Shown: in pieces, positions 15,135-24,655 of the stretch
How positions within the stretch are numbered: position 1 is the stretch's first letter
Layout: every line of letters starts with the position of its first letter
NCBI GenBank assembly: GCA_016718275.1
Contig: JADKEA010000020.1
Location: forward strand, 456,549-520,548
Direction: 5' to 3'
Length of the DNA: 64,000 nucleotides
Source of the DNA: Candidatus Villigracilis affinis
GTDB lineage: Bacteria; Chloroflexota; Anaerolineae; Anaerolineales; Villigracilaceae
Position numbers and translations under genes: made by a program
The notes under the pieces: generated by a model
What the model saw: only the letters and a program-made list of their open reading frames with translations
The model's database searches: none
Told to the model about the DNA's origin: nothing

Positions 15135-16313
15135 ATGAAGCTCGAACTCAAAAGCCGTTTCAACGATCTGCTCTTTGCACGTTTGTATTATTTCACTTTC
15201 ATGGGAGGCTGGGGCTTCGTTCTCCCGTTCATCAATCTCTTTTATGTCAGCATCGGTTTCAACGGAAAACAGATCGGCTTTATTTCATCCACCAGCGCCA
15301 TTGTTGGCATGCTGGTTTCGCCGCTGTGGGTGAGTGAGGTCAAAAAGCGCCCGCAGGCTCGCAATATTTTGCAGGCGGCGTTGATCCTCGGGGGCATCGG
15401 GTATTATGCAATCGGCCTGCAAAGCCTGTTCCCATTAATTATCATCATTGTATTTTTGCACGCGCTTGCTGCCTCGGGTATTGCGCCGCTTTCGGATTCA
15501 ATGGCGGTGACCGTCTCTCAGGAATCAGGCAGCGGATATGGCAGCGTGCGTGTTTGGGGCTCACTGGGATGGATCGTCACGGTTCTTTCTTCGGGATGGC
15601 TGACAGCCCGCTACGGCTTTATCGCCGCTTTTATCGGGGTGGCCGTCATGTGGCTGATTGCCGCGAGCCTGATCTTTTTTATTCAGCCGCGCTTTTTCAG
15701 CTCACGGCAAATATCCACTCAACCGAAACCAAACCTGCGTGTCGCGCTTCAATACATCTGGCAGGATAAAGTCCTGCGTGGATTTGCATTTGCACTCATT
15801 GTCATTGGTTTCTTCAACAACGGCGTTTTACAATTTGAAAATGTTTTTCTCTCCGAACTCGGCGCCACCAAACAGATCATCTCTGTGGCTGGGATCTTGA
15901 GCGCAGTGGTTGAAATTCCATTCATGATCTATTCGGATAAGATCGTGCAGCGGGTGGGCGCACATCGTCTGCTGTTGGTGGCACTGAGTATGACGATTTT
16001 CATGCGCCTCTCGGTGTTGACCCTGCCATCCATCATCACGATCATGGTGGTGCGTTTTATCGGCGGGGTGGCGTTCAGCTTTTACACCATTTCGTTCATC
16101 AAACTCATCAGCAGCCGCACCCAGCCCACAGAGACTGGTACCGTGCTGGCGATCTTCAGTGTAACCCTTGCCGGGTTGGTGAATATCGTCGCTTCGCCCG
16201 TCTCTGGCGCGATCTTTGATGTCATCGGTGCCCGTTGGCTGTATGCCCTGTCTTCGGTGGGATACGTGATCGGCATCGCCTGCCTGTGGCTGACACGACC
16301 AACGGATTCATAA
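15135..16313 (+). CDS. MFS transporter
   Basis: A 392-residue major facilitator with twelve predicted helices. The first loop region shows GGWGFVLPFINLFYVSIGFNGKQIGFISS, and the mid part GSVRVWGSLGWIVTVLSSGWL resembles the nucleoside/PPP-type (HcaT/NupG-like) subgroup. A TATACT box (15114-15119) lies 15 bases before the start. It is divergent from the ABC permease operon. Substrate unknown; a small sugar-like or nucleoside-like molecule would fit the subgroup and neighbourhood. Confidence 0.88.
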   Translation: MKLELKSRFNDLLFARLYYFTFMGGWGFVLPFINLFYVSIGFNGKQIGFISSTSAIVGMLVSPLWVSEVKKRPQARNILQAALILGGIGYYAIGLQSLFPLIIIIVFLHALAASGIAPLSDSMAVTVSQESGSGYGSVRVWGSLGWIVTVLSSGWLTARYGFIAAFIGVAVMWLIAASLIFFIQPRFFSSRQISTQPKPNLRVALQYIWQDKVLRGFAFALIVIGFFNNGVLQFENVFLSELGATKQIISVAGILSAVVEIPFMIYSDKIVQRVGAHRLLLVALSMTIFMRLSVLTLPSIITIMVVRFIGGVAFSFYTISFIKLISSRTQPTETGTVLAIFSVTLAGLVNIVASPVSGAIFDVIGARWLYALSSVGYVIGIACLWLTRPTDS

Positions 16314-16319
16314 ATAACC

Positions 16320-16363
16320 GCGTAGTCGAAGGACCGTTTTCGAGAATTCCGCTTCGACTACGC
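16320..16363. repeat. Inverted repeat between convergent genes
   Basis: GCGTAGTCGAAG (16320-16331) and its exact complement CTTCGACTACGC (16352-16363). A related motif (TTCGACTACG with CTCAG) is in the repeat at 25910. It could act as a two-way terminator but lacks T-tracts. Confidence 0.65.
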
Positions 16364-16381
16364 TCAGTGTAAAGAACGTGT

Positions 16382-17743
16382 TTAGAATCCGTTCTTACGA
16401 ATGACGGTCTTATACCATTTCGCACTGTCCTTCAGGATGCGCTCCTGTGTTTCGTAATTAACCCAGACGATGCCAAAACGCTGGGAATACCCGAACGACC
16501 ACTCAAAATTATCCATCAATGACCAGACGAAGTAACCAGCCAGCGGCACGCCTGCCTGAATGGCGCGCTGCGCTGCGGCGAAGTGCGTGCGCAGGTAGTT
16601 GGTGCGATGTACATCTGCGACATTTCCATTCTCATCTGGCGGCGTGGAATAGCTGGCACCGTTCTCGGTGATATAGATCTTCAGCGGGTTGTAATTGAAA
16701 TAAACACGTCCCAAAACGCCGGTCAGCCCATCGGGATAGTTTTCCCAATCCATTTCCGTCCAATGCTCGGGAGTCTTCGGGTGTGGGAAGAAGATCTGCG
16801 GGTCGTTGTTCGGGTCTTCAACGCGGTGTAAATTGCGGCCGTAATAATTGAGACCAATGAAATCCGTCGGAACGGCGATGGTATCCATATCGCCTGATTG
16901 CACGAAGTCTAAACCGTTTGGAGCGCCGCCCAATTTCGTGAAGTACTTGACCATATCCGATGGATAGCCGCGCCCGTAGACCGGGTCTGCGAACCAGCGG
17001 AACCATTTGCCATCATCGAGGCGGGCCGAGTCCATATCCATTTTGCTGTTGGAAGCAGGGACCTTCCAGCCGATATTCAGGGTGATACCCACTTCGGCAT
17101 CCTTGCTGTTATTGCGGATGACAGGCACTGCCATGCCATGCGAAAGTAGCAGGTGATGGGCGGCACGCAGTGAAGCAGGGAGGTCTTTGACACCCGGTGC
17201 ATGCACGCCTGTCTCATACCCCAGCCAGGCGACCACGGCGGGTTCGTTGTGGGTGATCCAGCTATGGACACGGTCACCGAGCGCGCGCGAAATGACATCG
17301 GCATATTCAACAAAGGCCTCGGTTGTGGAGCGTGCCGTCCAGCCGCCTTTGTCTTCCAGTGCCTGCGGCAGGTCCCAGTGTTCAAGCGTCACAAAAGGAT
17401 CGATGCCAGCACTGAGCAGACCATCGACCAGCTTGCTGTAGAAATCGAGTCCTTTTTGATTGACCTTGCCGCGCCCAGTGGGCAAGACGCGCGGCCATGA
17501 GATCGAAAAGCGATAGGCTTGCAGGCCGAGTTTTTTCATCAGGCCGATATCTTTTTTCCACAGGCGGTAATGGTCGTTTGCCATATCGCCGTTGTCATTA
17601 TTTCGAATCTTGCCCGGGGTGTGTGTGAAACGATCCCAGGTGGATTCACCCTTGCCGTGTTTATTCCATGCGCCTTCGATCTGATAAGATGCCGTTGCCG
17701 CACCCCAGATGAAATTGTCAGGAAAGATGATCTTGTTTGCCAT
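16382..17743 (-). CDS. GH1 beta-glucosidase
   Basis: A 453-residue GH1 retaining beta-glycosidase that would release glucose from cellobiose and other short beta-glucosides. FPDNFIWGAATASYQIEGAW is the usual N-terminus; the acid/base is E167 in SWITHNEP, and the nucleophile is E360 in IYITENG. The end (WSLMDNFEWSFGYSQRFGI) carries the substrate-binding E-W pair. No signal peptide, so it is cytoplasmic. The start at 17743 is set by GGAG six bases upstream; the ATG at 17755 lacks a site. It is the last gene of the large oligosaccharide locus, 15 bases after the epimerase-like gene. Confidence 0.96.
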   Translation of the reverse strand: MANKIIFPDNFIWGAATASYQIEGAWNKHGKGESTWDRFTHTPGKIRNNDNGDMANDHYRLWKKDIGLMKKLGLQAYRFSISWPRVLPTGRGKVNQKGLDFYSKLVDGLLSAGIDPFVTLEHWDLPQALEDKGGWTARSTTEAFVEYADVISRALGDRVHSWITHNEPAVVAWLGYETGVHAPGVKDLPASLRAAHHLLLSHGMAVPVIRNNSKDAEVGITLNIGWKVPASNSKMDMDSARLDDGKWFRWFADPVYGRGYPSDMVKYFTKLGGAPNGLDFVQSGDMDTIAVPTDFIGLNYYGRNLHRVEDPNNDPQIFFPHPKTPEHWTEMDWENYPDGLTGVLGRVYFNYNPLKIYITENGASYSTPPDENGNVADVHRTNYLRTHFAAAQRAIQAGVPLAGYFVWSLMDNFEWSFGYSQRFGIVWVNYETQERILKDSAKWYKTVIRKNGF

Positions 17744-17758
17744 TGCATGCTCCATTCA

Positions 17759-18619
17759 TTATTTTGTAGAAGATAATTGTGCGCTGATCGTTCGTGCGCC
17801 TTCCAACGTTGCGGGGTAATCACCTGTCAGCACCTGCCATGTTTCAGCGTGTGTGACAGAGTCGCCCTGCTTCAAAGTCCGTAACGGACCAAGCGTTTCC
17901 AATTCGATACATACATCTTTTACATAGGCTTCCACGTTACAACCCAGATCGGGGTGGACCTCATCTGCATTGACCTCGAAATGCTTGATGAACAATGCGT
18001 TACTGAAAGCGCAGGCGATCCATCCGTGGGAATTGTTGCCGCCGACCTTGCATGCCTCGGCGCTGGCTTTTCCGTGAAGCAGAATTAACTCATCGTTAAG
18101 TTCGAGGCGCTCGTCGTCGATCCGCGTATAAGGCCAGAGCACGATATTGCGATTTGGTAGTAATCCATCCACATTTGATTGCGGCAGGATCGCCATGCCG
18201 CCCAATCGCAATTGGGTGATCGCCCAGGGAGCAAGCCGAATTTCATTTTCGCCGTGCCATGTGACCCGATGAAAAAGATGGACGCGATTGTCATCCAGCT
18301 GAATCGAGATTTCTTTTTCGATCCCGGATGCATCCTCAGCACTTCTTAGAATCACCTTGCTGCCATTTTGTTCGACCTGCACGCCATCTTCAGGGCAGAC
18401 GTAAAAAGGATTCTCCGGCGCAACCCACAAGCGATGCCCGCCGCGTAAATAAAACTCTCCATGCGGTGTGGGCCAGTGAACCTCGGGTGTTTCAGCCAGA
18501 AGGTTTCCACTTGCTCCCTTTGCAACCAGCCCAATGATCCGCGGACCCGTCGTCGTTAAATAATCGAGCCGCAAAAAATCATTTTCGATGGATGCGAATG
18601 GAAGCGCGGACTCAGCCAT
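17759..18619 (-). CDS. Aldose-1-epimerase-like/DUF4380-type protein
   Basis: A 286-residue beta-rich protein. RLDYLTTTGPRIIGLVAKGASGNLLAE, then EFYLRGGHRLWVAPE and later the APWAITQL segment match the galactose-mutarotase-like superfamily, DUF4380 branch. The catalytic His of true mutarotases is not clearly placed, so activity is uncertain. No signal peptide. The gene is 2 bases from GH94 and 15 bases from GH1, so it is co-expressed with cellobiose phosphorylase. It may bind or anomerise a sugar made by these enzymes; this is inferred from context. Confidence 0.7.
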   Translation of the reverse strand: MAESALPFASIENDFLRLDYLTTTGPRIIGLVAKGASGNLLAETPEVHWPTPHGEFYLRGGHRLWVAPENPFYVCPEDGVQVEQNGSKVILRSAEDASGIEKEISIQLDDNRVHLFHRVTWHGENEIRLAPWAITQLRLGGMAILPQSNVDGLLPNRNIVLWPYTRIDDERLELNDELILLHGKASAEACKVGGNNSHGWIACAFSNALFIKHFEVNADEVHPDLGCNVEAYVKDVCIELETLGPLRTLKQGDSVTHAETWQVLTGDYPATLEGARTISAQLSSTK

Positions 18620-18621
18620 GA

Positions 18622-21096
18622 CTATCCCATTACGACCTTGACGTTAACTTCCTTTTCGCCATCCTGCGTGCGGATCACACTACCCGACACCTGCCTGCCG
18701 TTCACTGTGACAGTTGCCACGCCTTTGCAGACGTGCATGGGATTCTCCACGGTGATGTTGTAGGTCACACCGCGATATTTTCGAATCGCGGAGAACCCAT
18801 CCCAACTGGCGGGGATGACGGGTGAAATTTCCAGCCCATCCAATGTGGGGCGAATTCCGAGGATGGATTGTGTGATGGCGGCATAATTCCATGCGGCGGT
18901 GCCGGTGAGCCATGAATTCTTGGCTTCGCCGTGAGTCGCGGCATCTTTGCCTGCGATCATCTGGGCATAAACGTACGGCTCGCATTTATGTAATTCGCTG
19001 ATCTCTTCGCGGGCCGATGGATTGATGCGTTTGTAGTAATCGAAGGCGTTGTCGCCGCGCCCAACGATGGCTTCGGCGATCATGATCCACGGGTTGGTGT
19101 GACAGAATATCCCCGCGTTTTCCTTGTACCCAGGCGGGTAGGACGAGATCTCGCCGAGGTGCAGATAATATTCGCTGAAGGCAGGCTGTTGCAAAACAAT
19201 GCCGTGTGGTGTGGCGAGGTGTTCCGCCACTGCATCAAGCGCCTTGACCGCGTTACCGCTATCCACACCAAGACCTGCCATAATGCAGATGCCCTGCGGT
19301 TCGATGAATATCTTGCCTTCGCTATTTTCCTTTGAACCAAGTGCATGACCAAAATCGTCATACGCGCGGCGGAACCAATCGCCATCCCAGCCAGCAGCCC
19401 AGACGGTCTTTTCCATTTCTGTGGCAGCCTCACTGTAAAAAGTTGAAGGTTGAAGGTTGAAGGTTGTTGAACCTTGAATCTTCAACTTGTAACCTTCAAA
19501 CAATCCCATCATCTCTTTGCAAGCCAGCACAAACAACCCCGCAATGAATACACTCTCGGCCACTGTGCCATCTTTATTGGTTGTTGTCTGGAAGGATTGC
19601 CCCGGGGTGTCGGAGAAACAATTCAGGTTCAGGCAGTCGTTCCAATCGGCGCGCCCGATCAATGGAAGTTTGTTTGGCCCCAGACGATCCAGCGTGTATT
19701 GAACGGAGCGCTGTAAATGCTCATACAGTGGAGATTCGCTCCCCGTTTCATTTTCATATTGCACAAGTTCATCCAGGATCGACCAATCGCCGCTTTCTTT
19801 GATATAAGCCGAAACGCCCAGCACCAGCCACAACGGGTCATCGTTGAAGCCAGAGCCCACGTCGTTGTTGCCGCGTTTGGTGAGCGGTTGATATTGATGA
19901 AATGCGCCGCCGTTCTTGAGTTGTGTTGCCGATAGATCCAAAATGCGTTCGCGCGCGCGTTCGGGGATCATATGCACAAAACCGAGCAGATCCTGATTCG
20001 AATCGCGGAAGCCCATGCCGCGCCCGATTCCACTTTCGAAATAGGAAGCCGAGCGGCTCATGTTGAACGTCACCATGCATTGATAGGCGTTCCAAATGTT
20101 GACCATGCGGTTGGTATGTTCGTCGGGCGTGGTGACTTGCAGTTTGCCCAACAGCATTGTCCAATGATCGCGCAGGTCGTTGAAGGCTTTGTCTGCGTTT
20201 TCCTGCTTGAGATATTTTTCAAGCGCCGCCTTCGCCCGTTTCTTGTTGATGATTTGCGAGCCGGGCGGATCGAACTTGTCATCTTTCGGATTTTCCTGAT
20301 AGCCGAGGACGAAGATGACCTGTTTGGATTCACCGGCCTTCAACTGGACTTTGACATGATGCGAGCCGATGGGCTGCCAGCCATGCGCTTCGGTATTGAC
20401 CGATGTGCCTGATTCAACAACCTCGGGCTCATTCCAGCTGCGATATTTTCCGAGAAAATCCTCGCGAACGGTGTCGTAGCCAGTCAGTTTTTCAGAACAG
20501 GCAAAGTAGGCGAAGTGATCGCGGCGTTCGCGATATTCGGTCTTGTGATAGATGACCTCGTCAACGATCTCCATTTGACCGATCGAGTAATTGCGCTGGA
20601 AATTGGTTGCATCGTCGTTTGCGTCCCAAAGGCAAAACTCAATGGCTGAGAACAGGCTCAAGTCCACGGAGGATGCGCTTTCGTTGGTCAGAGTCGTTTG
20701 CCAGATCTCGAGCGATTCCCCAAGCGGAACAAAATAACGGGTCGAGGATTTGATCCCATTAAATTTGGAGGTGATTACGGTATAGCCCTGTCCGTGGCGG
20801 CATTCGTATGCATCGAGCTTGGTGCGTGTGGGCATCCAGGACGGCGACCAATATTTGCCCGTGCCGTTATCACGGAGATAGAGGTAACGGCCGCCCATAT
20901 CGAGCGGGGAGTTGTTGTAGCGATACCGTGTGAGGCGGCGCAGGCGCGCATCTTTGTAAAATGAATAGCCGCCTGCGGTGTTGGAGATGAGCCCAAAATA
21001 GGCCTCACTGCCGAGGTAGTTGATCCAGGGCAGGGGAGTATCGGGTTGGGTGATTACATATTCACGTGCTGAGTCGTCAAAGTGACCGAATTTCAT
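18622..21096 (-). CDS. GH94 cellobiose (or cellodextrin) phosphorylase
   Basis: An 824-residue cytoplasmic enzyme that splits cellobiose with phosphate to glucose-1-phosphate and glucose. The N-terminus MKFGHFDDSAREYVIT and the stretch INYLGSEAYFGLISNTAGGYSFYKD are close to clostridial cellobiose phosphorylase. The catalytic acid is the second Asp of RADWND (about D487), and GFRDSNQDLLGFVHMIP is the substrate loop. The start at 21096 has GGAAG; ATG 21108 does not. Residues about 536-555 are encoded by a heptanucleotide repeat (19441-19501) not expected in the family. It belongs to the LacI locus and gives an energy-saving route next to the hydrolytic GH1 and GH3. Confidence 0.93.
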   Translation of the reverse strand: MKFGHFDDSAREYVITQPDTPLPWINYLGSEAYFGLISNTAGGYSFYKDARLRRLTRYRYNNSPLDMGGRYLYLRDNGTGKYWSPSWMPTRTKLDAYECRHGQGYTVITSKFNGIKSSTRYFVPLGESLEIWQTTLTNESASSVDLSLFSAIEFCLWDANDDATNFQRNYSIGQMEIVDEVIYHKTEYRERRDHFAYFACSEKLTGYDTVREDFLGKYRSWNEPEVVESGTSVNTEAHGWQPIGSHHVKVQLKAGESKQVIFVLGYQENPKDDKFDPPGSQIINKKRAKAALEKYLKQENADKAFNDLRDHWTMLLGKLQVTTPDEHTNRMVNIWNAYQCMVTFNMSRSASYFESGIGRGMGFRDSNQDLLGFVHMIPERARERILDLSATQLKNGGAFHQYQPLTKRGNNDVGSGFNDDPLWLVLGVSAYIKESGDWSILDELVQYENETGSESPLYEHLQRSVQYTLDRLGPNKLPLIGRADWNDCLNLNCFSDTPGQSFQTTTNKDGTVAESVFIAGLFVLACKEMMGLFEGYKLKIQGSTTFNLQPSTFYSEAATEMEKTVWAAGWDGDWFRRAYDDFGHALGSKENSEGKIFIEPQGICIMAGLGVDSGNAVKALDAVAEHLATPHGIVLQQPAFSEYYLHLGEISSYPPGYKENAGIFCHTNPWIMIAEAIVGRGDNAFDYYKRINPSAREEISELHKCEPYVYAQMIAGKDAATHGEAKNSWLTGTAAWNYAAITQSILGIRPTLDGLEISPVIPASWDGFSAIRKYRGVTYNITVENPMHVCKGVATVTVNGRQVSGSVIRTQDGEKEVNVKVVMG
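19441..19501. repeat. Heptanucleotide (TTGAAGG)n repeat inside the GH94 gene
   Basis: Three exact TTGAAGG units (19443-19463) are followed by degenerate copies in the same and opposite sense (TTGAACC, TTGAATC, TTCAACT, TTCAAAC). It stays in frame and adds about 20 residues. A similar sequence, in the other orientation, lies at 50961-50992 before tatD. Confidence 0.8.
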
Positions 21097-21147
21097 ATAT
21101 GCTTCCATTCTGTAGGGGCGCGGTGGTGCTGTGGTCCATACAATAAA

Positions 21148-23790
21148 TTATTTTATTTTTGCCAATTCTTCTTCTATTTTTTTTACCAGTTCCTGCGGTA
21201 CATAGGTCGGGTGATTGTGTGCAACCTGTTCGAGGGTCAACTCGCCAGCCATTCTCATATCGGCCATGAGCAGGAAGCCGCCGATGTGTTTTGAGATCAC
21301 GGCGCGGCCATCTGGGTCATCGAGGATGGTGTTGATGAGAAGGCCTGCATGCAAACGGGCGGCGCGTTTCACCGGTTCGATGGTGACCATCTGACTCGCT
21401 CGTATGTCGCGGCTGGATGCGCCGACGAGAATTTCAAACTCGCCTGCCTCCACCGACCATGCATTCAGAGTCGTTTCAAAATACCAGAATGCCTCACGAT
21501 CGAGGGTGAAGGTGATGGTCTTGGTTTGTTGCGGCGCAAGCTCAACTTTCTCGAAAGCTTTGAGTTCCTTTTCAGGCCGCGCAAACGTGGATTTAATATC
21601 ACGCACGTACAGCTGAACGACTTCCTTGCCCGTTACTTTGCCTGTATTGGTCACATCCACTTTCACTTCCATGGTTTCGTTCGGCGTGATGGATTTTTTA
21701 TTGATCTGCAGGTTACTGTACTCAAAGGTTGTATAAGAAAGTCCGTGGCCGAATGGAAAGAGCGGCTCCACTTTCTTTTTGTCGTAATAGCGGTAGCCAA
21801 CGAATATCCCCTCACCATAGCGGACTTTGCCATTTTCACCGGGATAGTTGATGTAAGCGGGGTTATCTTCCAATCGCACAGGGAAGGTGGTGGGTAATTT
21901 TCCGCTTGGGTTCGCATCACCAAAGAGCACATCGGCGAGGGCATTGCCCTGTTCCTGGCTGTTGTACCAAAGTTGAAGAATGGCAGGGACGTCATCTGCC
22001 CAGGGCATTTCAACAGGCGAGCCGACGTTCAACACGACGATCGTGTTGGGGTTGGCGGCCACAACCTGGCGGATCAACTCATCCTGCTGACCCGGCAATT
22101 TCATATCCACACGGTCGAAGCCTTCTGATTCCCAATCGCCGTTCAAGCCAGCAACGATCACGGCCACATCAGAACGTTTGGCGAGTTCCACAGCTTCGGC
22201 GATCATATCGGCGGAATGCGGCGGCTGGTGACCAAAAGCAACTGCACGCCAGCGCGGATCGCCCTTCCAGTAATATTCCACTTTGATGTTGTAAGCTTTG
22301 CCGCCTTCCAATTCGATCTCGGCGGTCTTTTGTTTGCCCATATCGGAATCTGATCCATGATCAACGACCAATTTTTCATCCAGATAAAGGCGGCACCAGC
22401 CTACTGCGGAAAGAGCCAGAGTGTGTAATCCGCTTTCCTGCGGGGTGAACAGACCTTCCATTCGAAGCGAGAAGTTATCCTGCGGAACATTCGGGACGCT
22501 GTTATCGAACCAGCCATGTTGAACACGGGTGCTGGTTTCAACATACAAGGGTTCACCCTCAAATTCAGTACCAGCAAACAGGCTCAGGCGGAGTCCGCTT
22601 TCGCCATTGGGAGTAGATAAAGTTTCAGGGGCAGGAGCAGGCAGATTTTTGTAGATAAAGGCTCCAGTGGCGGCTTCCACCAAAACATCTTTGCCTTCCG
22701 GAGCGTTGACTCCATCGAATGGCGAGACGGTGTAATGCGGGGTGACGCTGGAACTGCCGCCGCCTAAAATTTGCGCTGTGCGGGCATATGGGCCGATCAT
22801 CGCAATCGTCTTTACATTGGCGAGCGGCAGAATGCCGTTATTTTTGAGCAGCACAATTGCTTCCTGCGCGGCTTCGCGGATGATGGCGCGGTGCTCTGGT
22901 TTGTCCTCACCTTTTTCAGGCTGTAGAACTGGATTTTCAAACAGACCGGCTTTTTCCAACACCCCAAGCAGACGACGAACTTTATCGTTCAACCTTTCCT
23001 CGGTCAGGGTTCCGCTTTCGAGGGATTTTTTCACCACTTCAGCAGACATCCAGCGCGCAGGCCCGGGCATCTCGAGGTCGAGTCCGCCTGCGGGAACACC
23101 GTCGTCATACGTGCCGAACCAATCGGACATGACGATGCCGTCGTAGTTCCATTCACCTTTGAGAATTTCAAGCAGCGAATGATCGTACTCGCAGGCATAA
23201 ACTCCGTTGACGCGGTTATAGGAAGACATCACCGCCCACGGATTGGAGTTACGGATCGCGATGCGGAACGGCTCAAGATAAATTTCGCGCAGGGTGCGCT
23301 CATCCACTTCGGAACTAATCGAGAAGCGTTCATATTCCTGATCGTTGGCGATGAAGTGTTTGATGCACGCACCCACGCCGTTATCTTGAATGCCCTTGAT
23401 ATACGCGGAAGCGATCATACCGCTGAGAAATGGATCCTCGGAATAACATTCAAAGTTGCGGCCTGCGATGGGCGTGCGGTGAATGTTGACTGTGGGTGCA
23501 AGCAGGATATGCGCGCCTTTGGCTTTCAACTCATCCGCCAATACATTACCGACCTTTTCGATCAGCCTGGGATTCCAGGTTGCGCCAAGGGCAATGCCGA
23601 CAGGGGTGGCAACCGATGGCGTTGACATGCTGCCTTTCGCGCCGCGCGCGCCGTTCGGGCCATCGGTCATTTTGAATTGCGGAATTCCAAGTCGCGAAAC
23701 AGAGACGCTATGCCACAAATCTGCACCTGCGAGCATTGAAATTTTTTCATCGAGGGTCATTTGGTTAATAAGATCATTGATTCGAGACAT
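21148..23790 (-). CDS. GH3 beta-glucosidase with PA14 insertion
   Basis: An 880-residue GH3 enzyme. Domain 1 (about 1-290) has KHFIANDQEYER (144-155) and the nucleophile D223 in GIVMSDWFGTYD. A PA14 domain (about 390-530, with GLFTPQESGLHTLALSAVGWCRLYLDEKLV) is inserted in domain 2, as in KmBglI-type enzymes, and usually sets the depth of the active site. A fibronectin-III-like domain follows (KVDVTNTGKVTGKEVVQLYVRD). No signal peptide, so it is probably cytoplasmic. The extra C-terminus (about 80 residues, ARLHAGLLINTILDDPDGRAV) is unassigned. It likely acts on imported oligosaccharides. Confidence 0.95.
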   Translation of the reverse strand: MSRINDLINQMTLDEKISMLAGADLWHSVSVSRLGIPQFKMTDGPNGARGAKGSMSTPSVATPVGIALGATWNPRLIEKVGNVLADELKAKGAHILLAPTVNIHRTPIAGRNFECYSEDPFLSGMIASAYIKGIQDNGVGACIKHFIANDQEYERFSISSEVDERTLREIYLEPFRIAIRNSNPWAVMSSYNRVNGVYACEYDHSLLEILKGEWNYDGIVMSDWFGTYDDGVPAGGLDLEMPGPARWMSAEVVKKSLESGTLTEERLNDKVRRLLGVLEKAGLFENPVLQPEKGEDKPEHRAIIREAAQEAIVLLKNNGILPLANVKTIAMIGPYARTAQILGGGSSSVTPHYTVSPFDGVNAPEGKDVLVEAATGAFIYKNLPAPAPETLSTPNGESGLRLSLFAGTEFEGEPLYVETSTRVQHGWFDNSVPNVPQDNFSLRMEGLFTPQESGLHTLALSAVGWCRLYLDEKLVVDHGSDSDMGKQKTAEIELEGGKAYNIKVEYYWKGDPRWRAVAFGHQPPHSADMIAEAVELAKRSDVAVIVAGLNGDWESEGFDRVDMKLPGQQDELIRQVVAANPNTIVVLNVGSPVEMPWADDVPAILQLWYNSQEQGNALADVLFGDANPSGKLPTTFPVRLEDNPAYINYPGENGKVRYGEGIFVGYRYYDKKKVEPLFPFGHGLSYTTFEYSNLQINKKSITPNETMEVKVDVTNTGKVTGKEVVQLYVRDIKSTFARPEKELKAFEKVELAPQQTKTITFTLDREAFWYFETTLNAWSVEAGEFEILVGASSRDIRASQMVTIEPVKRAARLHAGLLINTILDDPDGRAVISKHIGGFLLMADMRMAGELTLEQVAHNHPTYVPQELVKKIEEELAKIK

Positions 23791-23831
23791 GAAAACTCCT
23801 GAAAGGTGAAGGATGAATTTGATGGATAAAA

Positions 23832-24653
23832 CTAAAGGCTCGCAAAAGTTACTAATTCAATTTCGTTTGATCGGATCGCTTCTTTGATGGACGGATCTGT
23901 CAGAATTTTGAGTTCGGTCTCGCGCTGCCTGGCATAAGAGGATGCTTTCAGAAGTTCATCATCCACATATCCGGGGTGGGTCATGATCTCGTAGGTACCA
24001 TCCCCGACCTCGCTGATGATTCTTTGCAACTCATCGTGCGTGGCGAGGTCGTCATAAAAACTTGCGAAAAAAGCTTTCGGCCTGCGCGGATTAAATTCAG
24101 CGAACAGCTTTGGCGCATATTCCCTGATCGGCCCGATCAATTCGGGCGGAAGCCCTGCCATGTCATCGCTGTCATTCACCACGGGCAGTCGGATGGCACA
24201 ATCGTATTCCTGGGCAAGCTCGAGCATTGCGCGAAAAAGCGACGGACTGAAGTATGAGGAATGATGATGCGAATCCAGATGGGTTGGCTTTTTGTTGGCG
24301 GCTTGGATGAAGGCTTCGATTTGTCTGCGCCATTCGGCTTTCACTTCGTTGACATCGATGTCGTTAATACGCTGGATCAATGTGGCCAGCTTGAGGAAAT
24401 TTCCGTTCTCATCTGTGATGGATTTGACCGATTCATACGGACCAATGGGTTTGTCTGCTGTGAGCACAAGGTGGACTCCCAGCCCAAGCTGGGGAGTTTC
24501 CCAAAGGCCGATCTTGATATCCGCCGCAGTGGTGGGAATATTCATCATGCAAGTGGTGGATGTGACCACTCCAAGCAAATGTGCCGCACGAATTCCGCGC
24601 GAGACCTCGGGCGTGCGCCCGTAATCGTCAGAGTTGATGATGAGACGTTTCAT
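23832..24653 (-). CDS. ChbG/YdjC family carbohydrate deacetylase
   Basis: A 273-residue protein of the YdjC/ChbG fold, which in E. coli removes one acetyl group from chitobiose and chitobiose-6-phosphate. The metal site shows INSDDYG (D9-D10), H61 in GVHLVL, and HLDSHHH (125-131). MTHPGYVDDELL near the end carries another family motif. The gene is 2 bases after the GH5-like gene and 41 before GH3. Together with GH18, BadF-type kinase and GH4 it suggests that chito-oligosaccharides are also used. Confidence 0.88.
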   Translation of the reverse strand: MKRLIINSDDYGRTPEVSRGIRAAHLLGVVTSTTCMMNIPTTAADIKIGLWETPQLGLGVHLVLTADKPIGPYESVKSITDENGNFLKLATLIQRINDIDVNEVKAEWRRQIEAFIQAANKKPTHLDSHHHSSYFSPSLFRAMLELAQEYDCAIRLPVVNDSDDMAGLPPELIGPIREYAPKLFAEFNPRRPKAFFASFYDDLATHDELQRIISEVGDGTYEIMTHPGYVDDELLKASSYARQRETELKILTDPSIKEAIRSNEIELVTFASL

Positions 24654-24655
24654 AT

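Noticed and set aside
19441..19501. CRISPR-like repeat
   Set aside because: Units are only seven bases, contiguous and without spacers, and lie inside a coding region.
21349..23809. Several plus-strand open frames over the GH3 gene
   Set aside because: They lie wholly opposite a complete 880-residue GH3 protein with intact motifs, so they are antisense shadows.
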